From Isoptericola cucumis (GTDB lineage Bacteria > Actinomycetota > Actinomycetes > Actinomycetales > Cellulomonadaceae), in assembly GCF_014635665.1 (NCBI RefSeq), contig NZ_BMDG01000001.1, forward strand, positions 1 through 64,000: a stretch of DNA of 64,000 bases, in the 5' to 3' direction. Within the stretch, counting starts at the first letter, position 1; the number at the start of each line of letters is the position of its first letter. The position numbers and the translations under genes were made by a program. The notes below the pieces were generated by a model. The model had not been told where the DNA came from and made no database searches. It was given only the letters and a program-made list of their open reading frames with translations. Shown in pieces: positions 33,815-42,151 of this stretch.

Positions 33815-34876
33815 TCAGGCCGACGTCAGGCCGGCGTCGGACTGCACGGACAGCACGTGCTCCAGGTCGGAGCCGTCCACCAGCGGGTCGTCCAGGTCGA
33901 CGGTGAGGTGCGAGTGTGCGATCAGGCGGGCGGTGCCCGTGATGGTCGAGTGCAGCGCGGGGAACGCCCCGACCCGCGCCTCCTGCAGCACGGTGCCGAC
34001 GAACCGGCTGCCGCGCGGCGAGACGGTCTCCAGCGTGTCGCCCTCGCCGATCTCGCCGCGGCGGGCCATCAGCGCCATGCGGGCCGACGTGCCCGTGCCG
34101 GTCGGGCTGCGGCACAGCACGCCGGGGTGGACGTAGGTGGCCGACGGCGACTCGTACGCGCCGTCGCCGGACGTGCGCAGCGGCCCCATGAAGTGCGCGA
34201 ACGGCAGGGGCCCGACGTCGCCCAGCTCGGGATGCTCGTGCCGCAGACCCGGGCGCGCGGCCCGCACGAAGGCGTCGCCGAACGCGGTCAGGGCGATCTG
34301 CTCGGCCGCGCCGAGGGTGAACCCGTGCTCGGTCGCGTCGACCATCGCGTAGTAGGCGCCGCTCCAGACGAGGTCGAAGCGCACCGTGCCGTAGTGCGGC
34401 ACCTCGACGGACAGCCCTTCCTCGGCGACGAACGCCGGTTCGCCCTGCGTGGTGATCGACACGACCCGCCCGTCCGTGACCCGCGCGGAGATGCGCGCCA
34501 GCCCCGCCGGCGACTCCAGCACGACGTCCTGCAGGCCCTCCGTCATCGGGATCGCGCCGCTGGCCAGCAAGGCCGTGGCGGTGCAGATCGTGTTGGAGCC
34601 CGAGTACAGGGGGTACCCCATCGCCTCCATGATGATGTAGCCGGCCTGCGCCTCCGGGTGCGCCGGCTCCACGATCAGGTCGACGGACATCGCGGGGTCG
34701 CCGTACGGCTCGGACAGCAGCAGCCGGCGCAGCCCGTCGCCCTCGTTCTGCAGCCAACGGGCCTTCTCGAGCACGGTGGCGCCCGGCAGCGGCTCGACGC
34801 CGGACGTGACGATGCGGCTGACGTCGCCTCCCGACTGGGTGTCGATCAGCTGCAGGGTGCGCTCACGGTGCCGCAT
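33815..34876 (-). CDS. Proline racemase-family protein with Ser/Thr in place of the catalytic cysteines
   Basis: A 353-residue member of the proline racemase / hydroxyproline epimerase / trans-3-hydroxyproline dehydratase superfamily, two mirror-image domains. The first active-site motif (usually MCGHG) is YSGSNTIC, so S92 replaces Cys and S94 replaces His. The second (usually SPCGTGTSA) is SPTGTGTSA, so T259 replaces Cys. Family members with Cys-Thr are dehydratases and Ser-Cys members are epimerases; Ser-Thr is less well described, so a two-base racemisation is doubtful and a dehydratase or other reaction is possible. It overlaps the upstream dehydrogenase gene by 14 bp. Confidence 0.85.
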   Translation of the reverse strand: MRHRERTLQLIDTQSGGDVSRIVTSGVEPLPGATVLEKARWLQNEGDGLRRLLLSEPYGDPAMSVDLIVEPAHPEAQAGYIIMEAMGYPLYSGSNTICTATALLASGAIPMTEGLQDVVLESPAGLARISARVTDGRVVSITTQGEPAFVAEEGLSVEVPHYGTVRFDLVWSGAYYAMVDATEHGFTLGAAEQIALTAFGDAFVRAARPGLRHEHPELGDVGPLPFAHFMGPLRTSGDGAYESPSATYVHPGVLCRSPTGTGTSARMALMARRGEIGEGDTLETVSPRGSRFVGTVLQEARVGAFPALHSTITGTARLIAHSHLTVDLDDPLVDGSDLEHVLSVQSDAGLTSA

Positions 34877-35975
34877 GGTGCGCCCCGACCTGCTCCCAGT
34901 GCCGGTCCGGGACCACCACCAGCTTGCCGACGTAGGACTTGGACATGAACGCGCGCTGCGCGTCGTGGAACTCCGAGAGCCGGAACGTGCGGTCGAGCAG
35001 CGGCCGGACCTCGCCGCCTGCGATGTAGCGCACCAGCCGCCGGAACGCCGTGCGCGTGCCCTGCGAGGAGCCGTGCAGCTCCAGCTGTTTGAGGTACATC
35101 GTGCGCAGGTCGAGCTGCACCACCGGGCCGCCGATGGCGCCCGCCGTCGTGTACCGCCCCTCGGGCCGCAGGACGCGCAGCAGGTCGTTGAACATCGGCC
35201 CGGCCACCAGGTCCGCGACGACGTCGACCGGGCCGCCTGCGACGCGCTCGACCTCGGCCACGAGGTCGTCCACGTCGCGCAGGACGACGTCCTGCGCCCC
35301 GATCTCCCGCAGCGCCGCCTCCTTGCCCGCGCTGGTCACCGCGTACGGGACGGCGCCGCGCACCCGGGCGAGCTGGACGATCGCGGAACCGACCCCGCCG
35401 GAGGCGCCGGTCACCAGCACCCGCTCGCCCGCCGCGAGCCGGGCGCGCACGAGCATCTGCTCCGCCGTGAGGTACGCGCAGCAGAACGTGGCCAGCTCCG
35501 CGTCGGTGATGTCGGCGGTGATCTCGTACGCGTTCTCCGCCGGCACGGCCTGGTACTCGGCGTACCCGCCGTCGCGCCCGTGGCCCATGTAGTCGATGTC
35601 GGCCAGGCTGTCGTCGCCCTCGGGGCGGTGGTAGATGCTGAAGTCGACCATCACCCGCTGGCCGACCCGCTCCGCAGGCACGCCCTCGCCGACCGCCGCG
35701 ATGACGCCGACGGTGTCCGCGCCCTGGATGCGGGGAAACGTGAGCGTGGACCGGCCGCGTCTCCAGGTGGAGACCTCCGCCGCGTCGGTCTCGGTGCCGT
35801 AGGCGCCCTCGCGCACCCACACGTCGGTGTTGTTCATGCCGCACGCATGGACGTCGACCAGCACCTCGCCCGGCGCGGGCTCCGGCGTGGGCACGTCGTC
35901 GCGGTAGAGCAGCTGGTCGAGGCCACCGTGGCCGACGAGCTGGACCGCCTTCATCACCTCTGGGACAGCCGTCAT
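34863..35975 (-). CDS. MDR-superfamily NAD(P)-dependent alcohol dehydrogenase / quinone-reductase-like
   Basis: A 370-residue medium-chain dehydrogenase. The GroES-like N-terminal domain holds VHACGMNNTDVWVREG and FPRIQGADTVGVIAAVGEGV; the Rossmann motif is VLVTGASGGVGSAIVQLARV. The C at VHACG is present, but the usual GHE metal ligand reads QGAD, so catalytic zinc is probably absent and a zinc-independent reductase is likely. An unusual insert, TETDAAEVSTWRRGRST, precedes the FPRIQG strand. The stop overlaps the racemase-like gene, so both act in one pathway, perhaps catabolism of a hydroxyproline or related cyclic acid. Confidence 0.85.
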   Translation of the reverse strand: MTAVPEVMKAVQLVGHGGLDQLLYRDDVPTPEPAPGEVLVDVHACGMNNTDVWVREGAYGTETDAAEVSTWRRGRSTLTFPRIQGADTVGVIAAVGEGVPAERVGQRVMVDFSIYHRPEGDDSLADIDYMGHGRDGGYAEYQAVPAENAYEITADITDAELATFCCAYLTAEQMLVRARLAAGERVLVTGASGGVGSAIVQLARVRGAVPYAVTSAGKEAALREIGAQDVVLRDVDDLVAEVERVAGGPVDVVADLVAGPMFNDLLRVLRPEGRYTTAGAIGGPVVQLDLRTMYLKQLELHGSSQGTRTAFRRLVRYIAGGEVRPLLDRTFRLSEFHDAQRAFMSKSYVGKLVVVPDRHWEQVGAHHAAP

Positions 35976-36052
35976 CGAACGAGACTAGGGGCCACCGGGC
36001 CGATCCGTCATCGGCTGCGGGGGGCAAGTCACCCGGGTGGGAGAATCGGGCC

Positions 36053-36556
36053 GTGCCCGCCGACGCCCCCTCGCCCGCCCCGCCGTCCGCACCGTTCGCG
36101 CACGTCGTCTACTTCGAGCCCCGGATCCCCGGGAACACGGGCTCCGCGATCCGGCTGGCCGCCGTGACCGGGGCGCGCCTGCACCTGGTGGAGCCCCTGG
36201 GCTTCGACCTGTCGGAGGCCAAGCTCCGCCGGGCCGGGCTGGACTACCACGACCTCGCCGTCATGGACGTGCACCCGACGTTCGACGCCGCGCTCGACGC
36301 CCTGCCGGGCGCGCGCGTCTTCGCCTTCACCGCCCACGCGGCGACGACGCACACGGACGTCGCGTACGAGCCGGGCGACGTGCTCCTCTTCGGCCCGGAG
36401 CCGACGGGCCTGCCAGACGACGTGCTCGCCCACCCCCGCGTCACGGACCGCGTGAAGATCCCGATGCTGCCCGGGCGCCGGTCGCTCAACCTCACCAACG
36501 CCGCGTCCGTCGCGGTCTACGAGGCGTGGCGGCAGACGGGGTTCGCCGGCGCCTGA
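36053..36556 (+). CDS. trmL: tRNA (cytidine/uridine-34-2'-O)-methyltransferase TrmL
   Basis: A 167-residue SPOUT-class methyltransferase that methylates the ribose of the wobble base in tRNA-Leu isoacceptors. Motifs are VVYFEPRIPGNTGSAIRLAA (motif 1), LLFGPEPTGLPDDVL (motif 2) and the knot motif PMLPGRRSLNLTNAASVAVY (motif 3), which binds AdoMet. Length matches TrmL (about 160). GTG start at 36053, with an Ala/Pro-rich leader of 12 residues before the first strand. Divergent from the dehydrogenase gene. Confidence 0.94.
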   Translation: MPADAPSPAPPSAPFAHVVYFEPRIPGNTGSAIRLAAVTGARLHLVEPLGFDLSEAKLRRAGLDYHDLAVMDVHPTFDAALDALPGARVFAFTAHAATTHTDVAYEPGDVLLFGPEPTGLPDDVLAHPRVTDRVKIPMLPGRRSLNLTNAASVAVYEAWRQTGFAGA

Positions 36557-36683
36557 CCTCCGGCGCCGCTCCCCGCGCCCCTCCCGCACGCCTGGCGCGC
36601 CCTTGCCGGACCGGGGCATTCGCGGGAGAGTCGTCAGTGACGTGCCTCACACCGTGGTGGGCACGACGCCGAGGAGGTGGCGT

Positions 36684-36971
36684 GTGACCAGCCCTGAGAT
36701 TGCGACGCTCCAGCACTCGATCGAGCAGTTGCGGCACGGCATCGCCGAGGTGCACCGGGCCTTCGGCGACGCGCCGGCGGTCCGCCGCCTCGCGAACGAC
36801 CTCGAGCGGCTGGAGATCGACGCCGGCGACCTCGCGTCGTCGCCGCCGGTGCGGCAGCCGGGAGCCGAGGTGCCGGAGCACGTCGTCGTCCCCGACACCC
36901 CGCTCGACGAGACCATGTGGAGCGACGCCGACGACGAGGGTGTCGGCGGCTACCACGGCGACCGCACGTGA
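36684..36971 (+). CDS. Small conserved-context protein at the head of the sdh operon
   Basis: A 95-residue hydrophilic protein with one long amphipathic helix (SPEIATLQHSIEQLRHGIAE, VRRLANDLERLEIDAGDL) followed by an acidic, probably disordered tail. The GTG at 36684 follows GAGGAGG. Its stop overlaps the sdhC start by 4 bp. In mycobacteria the Sdh1 operon also begins with a small uncharacterised gene of about this size, so a shared role in assembly or as an accessory subunit is plausible. No known motif is visible. Confidence 0.75.
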   Translation: MTSPEIATLQHSIEQLRHGIAEVHRAFGDAPAVRRLANDLERLEIDAGDLASSPPVRQPGAEVPEHVVVPDTPLDETMWSDADDEGVGGYHGDRT

Positions 36972-37789
36972 CGACCGCGCGCGGCGTCGACGCGCGCGGG
37001 GTGCACTCCCCCGGGCGCGCCGCCGTCGGGTCGGGGACGCTGCGCGCGGACCGCTGGTGGCTGGCACCCGCGGCGACCACCGCGGGCCTGCTGGCCTTCC
37101 TCGTGTACGGCGGGGTGCGGGCGTTCCAGCAGCAGTACTTCTTCGCGGACGAGCGCTACCTGACGCCGTTCTACTCGCCGTGCGTCTCGCTCGGCTGCGC
37201 GTCCGAGCCGGGCGCCGCGCACTTCGGCATGTTCCTGCCGGACAGCCCGCTCATCCCGTACGCGGCGCTGAGCCTGCCGTTCCTGCTCGGCTTCCGGCTG
37301 ACCTGCTACTACTACCGCAAGGCGTACTACCGCTCGATCTGGCTGTCGCCGCCGGCGTGCGCCGTGCCGGAGCCGCACGCGACGTACACGGGCGAGACGC
37401 GGTTCCCGCTGGTCCTGCAGAACGTCCACCGGTACTTCTTCTACGTCGCGCTGCTCGTGTCGCTGATCAACACCTACGACGCGGTCGTGGCGTTCCGCCA
37501 TCCCACGGACGGGTTCGTCGTCGGCGTCGGGAACCTCGTGCTGCTGGTGAACGTGGCGCTGCTGTGGTGCTACACGGTGTCGTGCCACTCGTGCCGGCAC
37601 GTGATGGGCGGGCGCCTCACGCACTTCTCGAAGCACCCCGTGCGGTACCGGCTGTGGACCTGGGTGTCGGCGCTGAACACGCGGCACATGCTCTTCGCGT
37701 GGGTCACGCTCGGCACGCTCGTGCTCACCGACCTCTACGTGGCGCTCGTGGCGGCGGGGACCATCACCGACCTGCGGCTCGTCGGCTGA
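36968..37789 (+). CDS. sdhC: Succinate dehydrogenase membrane anchor subunit (Sdh1-type SdhC)
   Basis: A 273-residue integral membrane protein with five TMs (about residues 30-50, 95-112, 148-172, 185-205, 235-262). Histidines that may ligate haem or line the quinone site are in LQNVHRYFFYVALL, SCHSCRHVMGGRLTHFSKH and NTRHMLFAWVTLG. Length equals the mycobacterial Sdh1 anchor, a fused single-chain anchor unlike the two-chain SdhC/SdhD of E. coli. GTG start overlapping the small gene before it. Electrons from succinate pass through this subunit to menaquinone. Confidence 0.88.
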   Translation: MTTARGVDARGVHSPGRAAVGSGTLRADRWWLAPAATTAGLLAFLVYGGVRAFQQQYFFADERYLTPFYSPCVSLGCASEPGAAHFGMFLPDSPLIPYAALSLPFLLGFRLTCYYYRKAYYRSIWLSPPACAVPEPHATYTGETRFPLVLQNVHRYFFYVALLVSLINTYDAVVAFRHPTDGFVVGVGNLVLLVNVALLWCYTVSCHSCRHVMGGRLTHFSKHPVRYRLWTWVSALNTRHMLFAWVTLGTLVLTDLYVALVAAGTITDLRLVG

Positions 37790-37820
37790 GCGCCGGACCG
37801 GACGGGACAGGAGACGAGAG

Positions 37821-39797
37821 TTGACGGAGACCGAACGCCACGACTACGACGTCCTGGTCATCGGCGCGGGCGGCGCCGGCCTGCGCGCGGCGATCGAGGC
37901 GCGCGAGCGCGGGCTGCGGGTGGCGATCGTCTGCAAGTCGCTGTTCGGCAAGGCGCACACCGTGATGGCCGAGGGCGGGTGCGCGGCGGCGATGGGCAAC
38001 GTCGCGGAGAACGACTCGTGGCAGGTGCACTTCCGCGACACCATGCGTGGCGGGAAGTTCCTCAACAGCTGGCGGATGGCGGAGCTGCACGCGAAGGAGG
38101 CCCCCGACCGCGTCTGGGAGCTCGAGACGTGGGGCGCGCTCTTCGACCGCACGGCCGACGGCCGGATCCACCAGCGCAACTTCGGCGGGCACACCTATCC
38201 GCGCCTCGCGCACGTCGGCGACCGGACCGGGCTCGAGCTCATCCGCACCCTGCAGCAGCGCATCGTGGCGCTGCAGCAGGCCGACCACGCCGAGACCGGT
38301 GACTTCGAGGCGCGGCTGCGCGTGTTCGCCGAGTGCACCGTCACGGAGCTCCTGCGCGACGACGACGGCGCGGTCGCGGGCGCGTTCGGGTACTGGCGCG
38401 AGTCGGGGCGGTTCGTGGTGTTCTCCGCGCCCGCCGTGGTGCTCGCCACGGGCGGGATCGGCAAGTCGTTCCAGGTGACGTCCAACTCGTGGGAGTACAC
38501 GGGCGACGGCCAGGCGCTGGCGCTGCGCGCGGGCGCGGACCTCGTCGACATGGAGTTCGTCCAGTTCCACCCCACCGGCATGGTGTGGCCGCCCAGCGTC
38601 AAGGGCATCCTCGTGACCGAGGGGGTGCGCGGCGACGGGGGCGTGCTGCGGAACGCCGACGGCGAGCGCTTCATGTTCCGGTACGTGCCGGACGTGTTCA
38701 AGGGCCAGTACGCGCAGACGGAGGACGAGGCCGACCGCTGGTACGACGACCAGGAGAACAACCGCCGCACCCCCGACCTGCTGCCGCGCGACGAGGTGGC
38801 CCGCGCGATCAACACGGAGGTCAAGGAGGGCCGGGGGTCGCCGCACGGCGGCGTCTACCTCGACATCGCGAGCCGCATGGCGCCCGAGGAGATCCAGCGG
38901 CGCCTGCCGTCGATGTACCACCAGTTCAGGGAGCTGGCGGACGTCGACATCACGGCGGAGTCGATGGAGGTCGGCCCCACGTGCCACTACGTCATGGGCG
39001 GGATCGACGTCGACCCGGACACGGGTGCCACGAGCGTGCCGGGGCTGTTCGCCGCCGGCGAGTGCGCGGGCGGGATGCACGGCTCGAACCGGCTCGGGGG
39101 CAACTCGCTGTCCGACCTGCTCGTGTTCGGGCGCCGCGCGGGGATCGGCGCGGCCGAGCACGTCGCCGGCCTGGCGGGCCGGGACGCGGGACGTGGCGCC
39201 GGGCGGCCCGCCGTCCGCGACGAGGACGTCGACGCCGCCGCGGCGCTGGCCGTGGCGCCGTTCGCGGGGGCCGGGACCGACGCCGGGTCCGGCGAGAACC
39301 CGTACACCCTGCACGCCGACCTGCAGCGGACCATGAACGACCTCGTCGGCATCATCCGCACCGAGGCGGAGATGAGGGCCGCCCTCGACCGGCTCGGCGA
39401 GCTGCGCGCCCGGCTGCGCGACGTCGTCGTCTCCGGGCACCGGCAGTACAACCCGGGCTGGCACCTGGCGCTCGACCTGCGCAACATGCTCATGGTCGGC
39501 GAGGCGGTGGCGGCGTCGGCGCTGCGCCGCACCGAGAGCCGTGGCGGGCACACCCGCGACGACCACCCGGCGCTCGATGCGCAGTGGCGCCACCGGGTGC
39601 TGGTCACCCGTTGTGTGCCCGGCACCCCGGGTGGCCGCGACGGCGTGGTGCCGCGCGTCGAGGTCGAGGCGGCCGAGCGGGACCCGATGCGCGGCGACCT
39701 GCTCGCGCTCTTCGAGATCGACGAGCTCGGCAAGTACTACACGCCGGCCGAGCTGACCGCCCACCCGCAGGGCTCAGGCGAGAGGGGCACGACATGA
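37821..39797 (+). CDS. sdhA: Succinate dehydrogenase flavoprotein subunit
   Basis: A 658-residue FAD enzyme oxidising succinate to fumarate. The FAD Rossmann motif is DVLVIGAGGAGLRAAIEARE (about residues 9-28), the covalent FAD site is KAHTVMAEGGCAAAMGN (His in HTVMAEGG), substrate motifs are FVQFHPTGMVWPP and EGVRGDGGVLRN, and the C-terminal site HGSNRLGGNSLSDLLVFG. Initiates at TTG 37821 with AGGAGACGAG just upstream, a rare start in this window. The C-terminal ~60 residues bear an extra VVPRVEVEAAERDPMRGDLL segment typical of the actinobacterial type. ATGA overlap with sdhB. Confidence 0.96.
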   Translation: MTETERHDYDVLVIGAGGAGLRAAIEARERGLRVAIVCKSLFGKAHTVMAEGGCAAAMGNVAENDSWQVHFRDTMRGGKFLNSWRMAELHAKEAPDRVWELETWGALFDRTADGRIHQRNFGGHTYPRLAHVGDRTGLELIRTLQQRIVALQQADHAETGDFEARLRVFAECTVTELLRDDDGAVAGAFGYWRESGRFVVFSAPAVVLATGGIGKSFQVTSNSWEYTGDGQALALRAGADLVDMEFVQFHPTGMVWPPSVKGILVTEGVRGDGGVLRNADGERFMFRYVPDVFKGQYAQTEDEADRWYDDQENNRRTPDLLPRDEVARAINTEVKEGRGSPHGGVYLDIASRMAPEEIQRRLPSMYHQFRELADVDITAESMEVGPTCHYVMGGIDVDPDTGATSVPGLFAAGECAGGMHGSNRLGGNSLSDLLVFGRRAGIGAAEHVAGLAGRDAGRGAGRPAVRDEDVDAAAALAVAPFAGAGTDAGSGENPYTLHADLQRTMNDLVGIIRTEAEMRAALDRLGELRARLRDVVVSGHRQYNPGWHLALDLRNMLMVGEAVAASALRRTESRGGHTRDDHPALDAQWRHRVLVTRCVPGTPGGRDGVVPRVEVEAAERDPMRGDLLALFEIDELGKYYTPAELTAHPQGSGERGTT

Positions 39798-40549
39798 GCG
39801 ACACGCGACTCGTCCGCGTCTGGCGCGGCGACGCCGACGACGGGGAGCTCGTGGACTTCCGGGTGGAGGTCAACGAGGGCGAGGTGATGCTCGACGTCCT
39901 GCACCGGATCCAGGCCACCCAGGCACCGGACCTCGCCGTGCGCTGGAACTGCAAGGCGGGCAAGTGCGGGTCGTGCTCGGCGGAGATCAACGGCCGGCCG
40001 CGGCTGCTGTGCATGACGCGGATGTCCGTGTTCACCGAATACGACGAGCTCGTCGTGACGCCCCTGCGCACGTTCCCGGTGATCCGCGACCTCGTCACCG
40101 ACGTGTCGTTCAACTACGCGAAGGCGCGCGAGATCCCGTCGTTCACGCCGCCGGCCGACCTGGCCCCGGGCGAGTACCGGATGGCGCAGGTCGACGTCGA
40201 GCGGTCCCAGGAGTTCCGCAAGTGCATCGAGTGCTTCCTGTGCCAGGACGTGTGCCACGTGGTCCGCGACCACGAGGAGAACAAGGAGGCGTTCGCCGGG
40301 CCCCGCTTCCTCATGCGGGTCGCGGAGCTCGAGATGCACCCGCTCGACGTCGCCGACCGGGTGCCGGCGGCGCAGGACGAGCACGGCCTCGGCCGGTGCA
40401 ACATCACCAAGTGCTGCACGGACGTGTGCCCCGAGGGCATCAAGATCACCGACAACGCGCTCATCCCCATGAAGGAGCGCGTCGCCGACCGTCGCTACGA
40501 CCCCCTGGTCTGGCTCGGTCGCACCATCTCGCGCCGCCGCGGCGCCTGA
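39794..40549 (+). CDS. sdhB: Succinate dehydrogenase iron-sulfur subunit
   Basis: A 251-residue subunit with three Fe-S clusters: [2Fe-2S] ligands in CKAGKCGSCSAEI plus a Cys in RLLCMTR; then CIECFLCQDVC and CNITKCCTDVCPEG, which hold the [4Fe-4S] and [3Fe-4S] centres. It carries electrons from FAD to the membrane anchor. Start ATG overlaps the sdhA stop (ATGA), so subunits are made stoichiometrically. The C-terminal helix is basic (TISRRRGA). Last gene of the operon. Confidence 0.96.
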   Translation: MSDTRLVRVWRGDADDGELVDFRVEVNEGEVMLDVLHRIQATQAPDLAVRWNCKAGKCGSCSAEINGRPRLLCMTRMSVFTEYDELVVTPLRTFPVIRDLVTDVSFNYAKAREIPSFTPPADLAPGEYRMAQVDVERSQEFRKCIECFLCQDVCHVVRDHEENKEAFAGPRFLMRVAELEMHPLDVADRVPAAQDEHGLGRCNITKCCTDVCPEGIKITDNALIPMKERVADRRYDPLVWLGRTISRRRGA

Positions 40550-40581
40550 GCAGCGTCGGGCACTCATGGGATGCTCTGCCC

Positions 40582-41301
40582 GTGAGCTCCCCACGCGAGT
40601 GGCCCCGGGTGGGCGACGTCAGTGTCGACCCGGCCGCCCTGACCGCGCCCGGCCGCGAGCTTCGTGAGCTGCTCGCCGAGCTGGGCGCGCCGGACCCCGC
40701 GACGACGTCGGGCGGCCTTCCGCCGGACGGGTGGCGCGAGCTGAGCAGCACGGCACCTGGCACGGTGGTGCTGGGGTCGCCCGTGGACGACGGCGCGACC
40801 CGCTGGTGGATCGGCCTGGTGTCGCGCCGGGCGGGGGGCGCGCCACCCGTGTGGCGCGCCCGCGACGACGCCGTCCCGCTGCGCCCGAGCCGGGCGGAGC
40901 GGGGTCAGGGGCTGCGTTTGCGGTGGGCCGGGCCGACGAGATCGACACCCGACCTCGACGTCCTGGCGGTCGACGTCGTCAACGAAGGCCCCGATCGCTG
41001 GTCACCGCAGCAGGGGGAGAACTTCGTCGCACTGGGCTTTCTGCGACCGGTCGACGAGGGCCGCGGGGCCGTCTCCTTCGGTTACCACGCGGGCCAGCGC
41101 ACGGCCGTGCCGTTGGACCCGGGCGAGTACGCGCGCGAGGCTGTCACGATCAGCGCCGCCGAATGGGCCCGTGTCGCCCCCGGCCGGCACCACGTCCATG
41201 CGCTGATCCCGGCGCTCGACCTCGGGTCGGACTCGCCGCTCGAAATCGAGCTGACCGAGGAGGCCATCGCCCGTCGTCACCCGGCTGGCCGCGACGGCTG
41301 A
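40582..41301 (+). CDS. Hypothetical protein
   Basis: A 239-residue soluble protein (GTG start at 40582, 32 bp after sdhB). The N-terminal half is helical (ALTAPGRELRELLAELGAPD), the C-terminal half beta-rich with LDVLAVDVVNEGPDRWSPQQ, ENFVALGFLRP and VSFGYHAGQRTAVPLDPGEY. The phrase V-x-N-E-G-x-D-x-W-x-P suggests an immunoglobulin-like or carbohydrate-binding beta-sandwich. No signal peptide. No family recognised. Confidence 0.6.
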   Translation: MSSPREWPRVGDVSVDPAALTAPGRELRELLAELGAPDPATTSGGLPPDGWRELSSTAPGTVVLGSPVDDGATRWWIGLVSRRAGGAPPVWRARDDAVPLRPSRAERGQGLRLRWAGPTRSTPDLDVLAVDVVNEGPDRWSPQQGENFVALGFLRPVDEGRGAVSFGYHAGQRTAVPLDPGEYAREAVTISAAEWARVAPGRHHVHALIPALDLGSDSPLEIELTEEAIARRHPAGRDG

Positions 41302-41382
41302 GGCCACGGTCGCCCCTCCGGCCGACCCCTTGGATACTTTCGACGGATACCGCGAGCTGCGTGCACGCGGCAGGATGGGGCC

Positions 41383-42054
41383 ATGCGCAGCAGCCTCTTC
41401 CACCACACGGAGCCCGAGGGCGAGCCCGGCAGCTTCGTCCTCGCCAACGGCAAGATGCTCAAGGTCGACCTCGCCGGCAGCGGCGGGTTCTTCTACGCCA
41501 AGCAGGGGTCGATGGTCGCCTACCAGGGTGACGTCGACTTCGCCTACGAGGGCAGCGGCGGCATGTCGAAGTTCCTGAAGAAGGCGTTCACCGGCGAGGG
41601 CATGTCGCTGATGAAGGTCTCGGGCAGCGGCGACGTCTTCCTCGCCCAGGACGCCGACGAGGTGTTCGTGCTGTACCTGGAGGGCGAGAGCGTCACCGTC
41701 AGCGGCTCGAGCATCCTCGCGTTCGAGAGCTCGCTCACGTGGGACATCAACCGCGTCGAGGGCGCGTCGATGATGACGGGCGGGCTGTTCAACACGACAT
41801 TCACGGGCACCGGGGCGCTCGCGGTCACCGCCTACGGCACCCCGGTGGTGCTGAACGTCGACGAGCCGACGTTCGTCGACATGCAGAGCGCGGTGCTCTG
41901 GTCCACGTCCCTCACCAGCTCGGTGCGCAAGACGGCGAAGCTCGGCGCCGCGATCGGGCGCGGGTCCGGCGAGGCGTACCAGCTCGGGCTCACGGGCAAC
42001 GGCTTCGTCGTCGTCCAGGCCTCCGAAGGGCACCCGCTGCCGACCAAGCAGTGA
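41383..42054 (+). CDS. AIM24-family protein
   Basis: A 223-residue protein of the AIM24/TIGR00266-like family: repeated beta-hairpin units such as VLANGKMLKVDLAGSGGFFY, GSMVAYQGDVDFAYEG, GEGMSLMKVSGSGDVFLAQD and VTAYGTPVVLNVDEPTFVDM. The fold is a TRAP-like beta prism. Bacterial members have no settled function. Starts MRSSLFHHTEPEG at ATG 41383. Monocistronic by spacing (81 bp upstream, 97 bp downstream). Confidence 0.88.
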   Translation: MRSSLFHHTEPEGEPGSFVLANGKMLKVDLAGSGGFFYAKQGSMVAYQGDVDFAYEGSGGMSKFLKKAFTGEGMSLMKVSGSGDVFLAQDADEVFVLYLEGESVTVSGSSILAFESSLTWDINRVEGASMMTGGLFNTTFTGTGALAVTAYGTPVVLNVDEPTFVDMQSAVLWSTSLTSSVRKTAKLGAAIGRGSGEAYQLGLTGNGFVVVQASEGHPLPTKQ

Positions 42055-42100
42055 CCGGCGGGGCCCGGCCCCTTCCTGTTGTCGCCCCGGGCGATCTGTG

Positions 42101-42115
42101 GTGCGGTATCCGCAC
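42101..42115. promoter_or_regulatory. Inverted repeat upstream of the GH2 gene
   Basis: GTGCGG-TAT-CCGCAC, perfect 6-bp arms with a 3-nt spacer, about 37 bp before the GH2 start and 47 bp after the AIM24 stop. It may be an operator or the AIM24 terminator stem; the sequence alone cannot decide. Confidence 0.35.
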
Positions 42116-42151
42116 GTGAAGCACGTCGACCGAGAGACAAGGATGTCTGTG

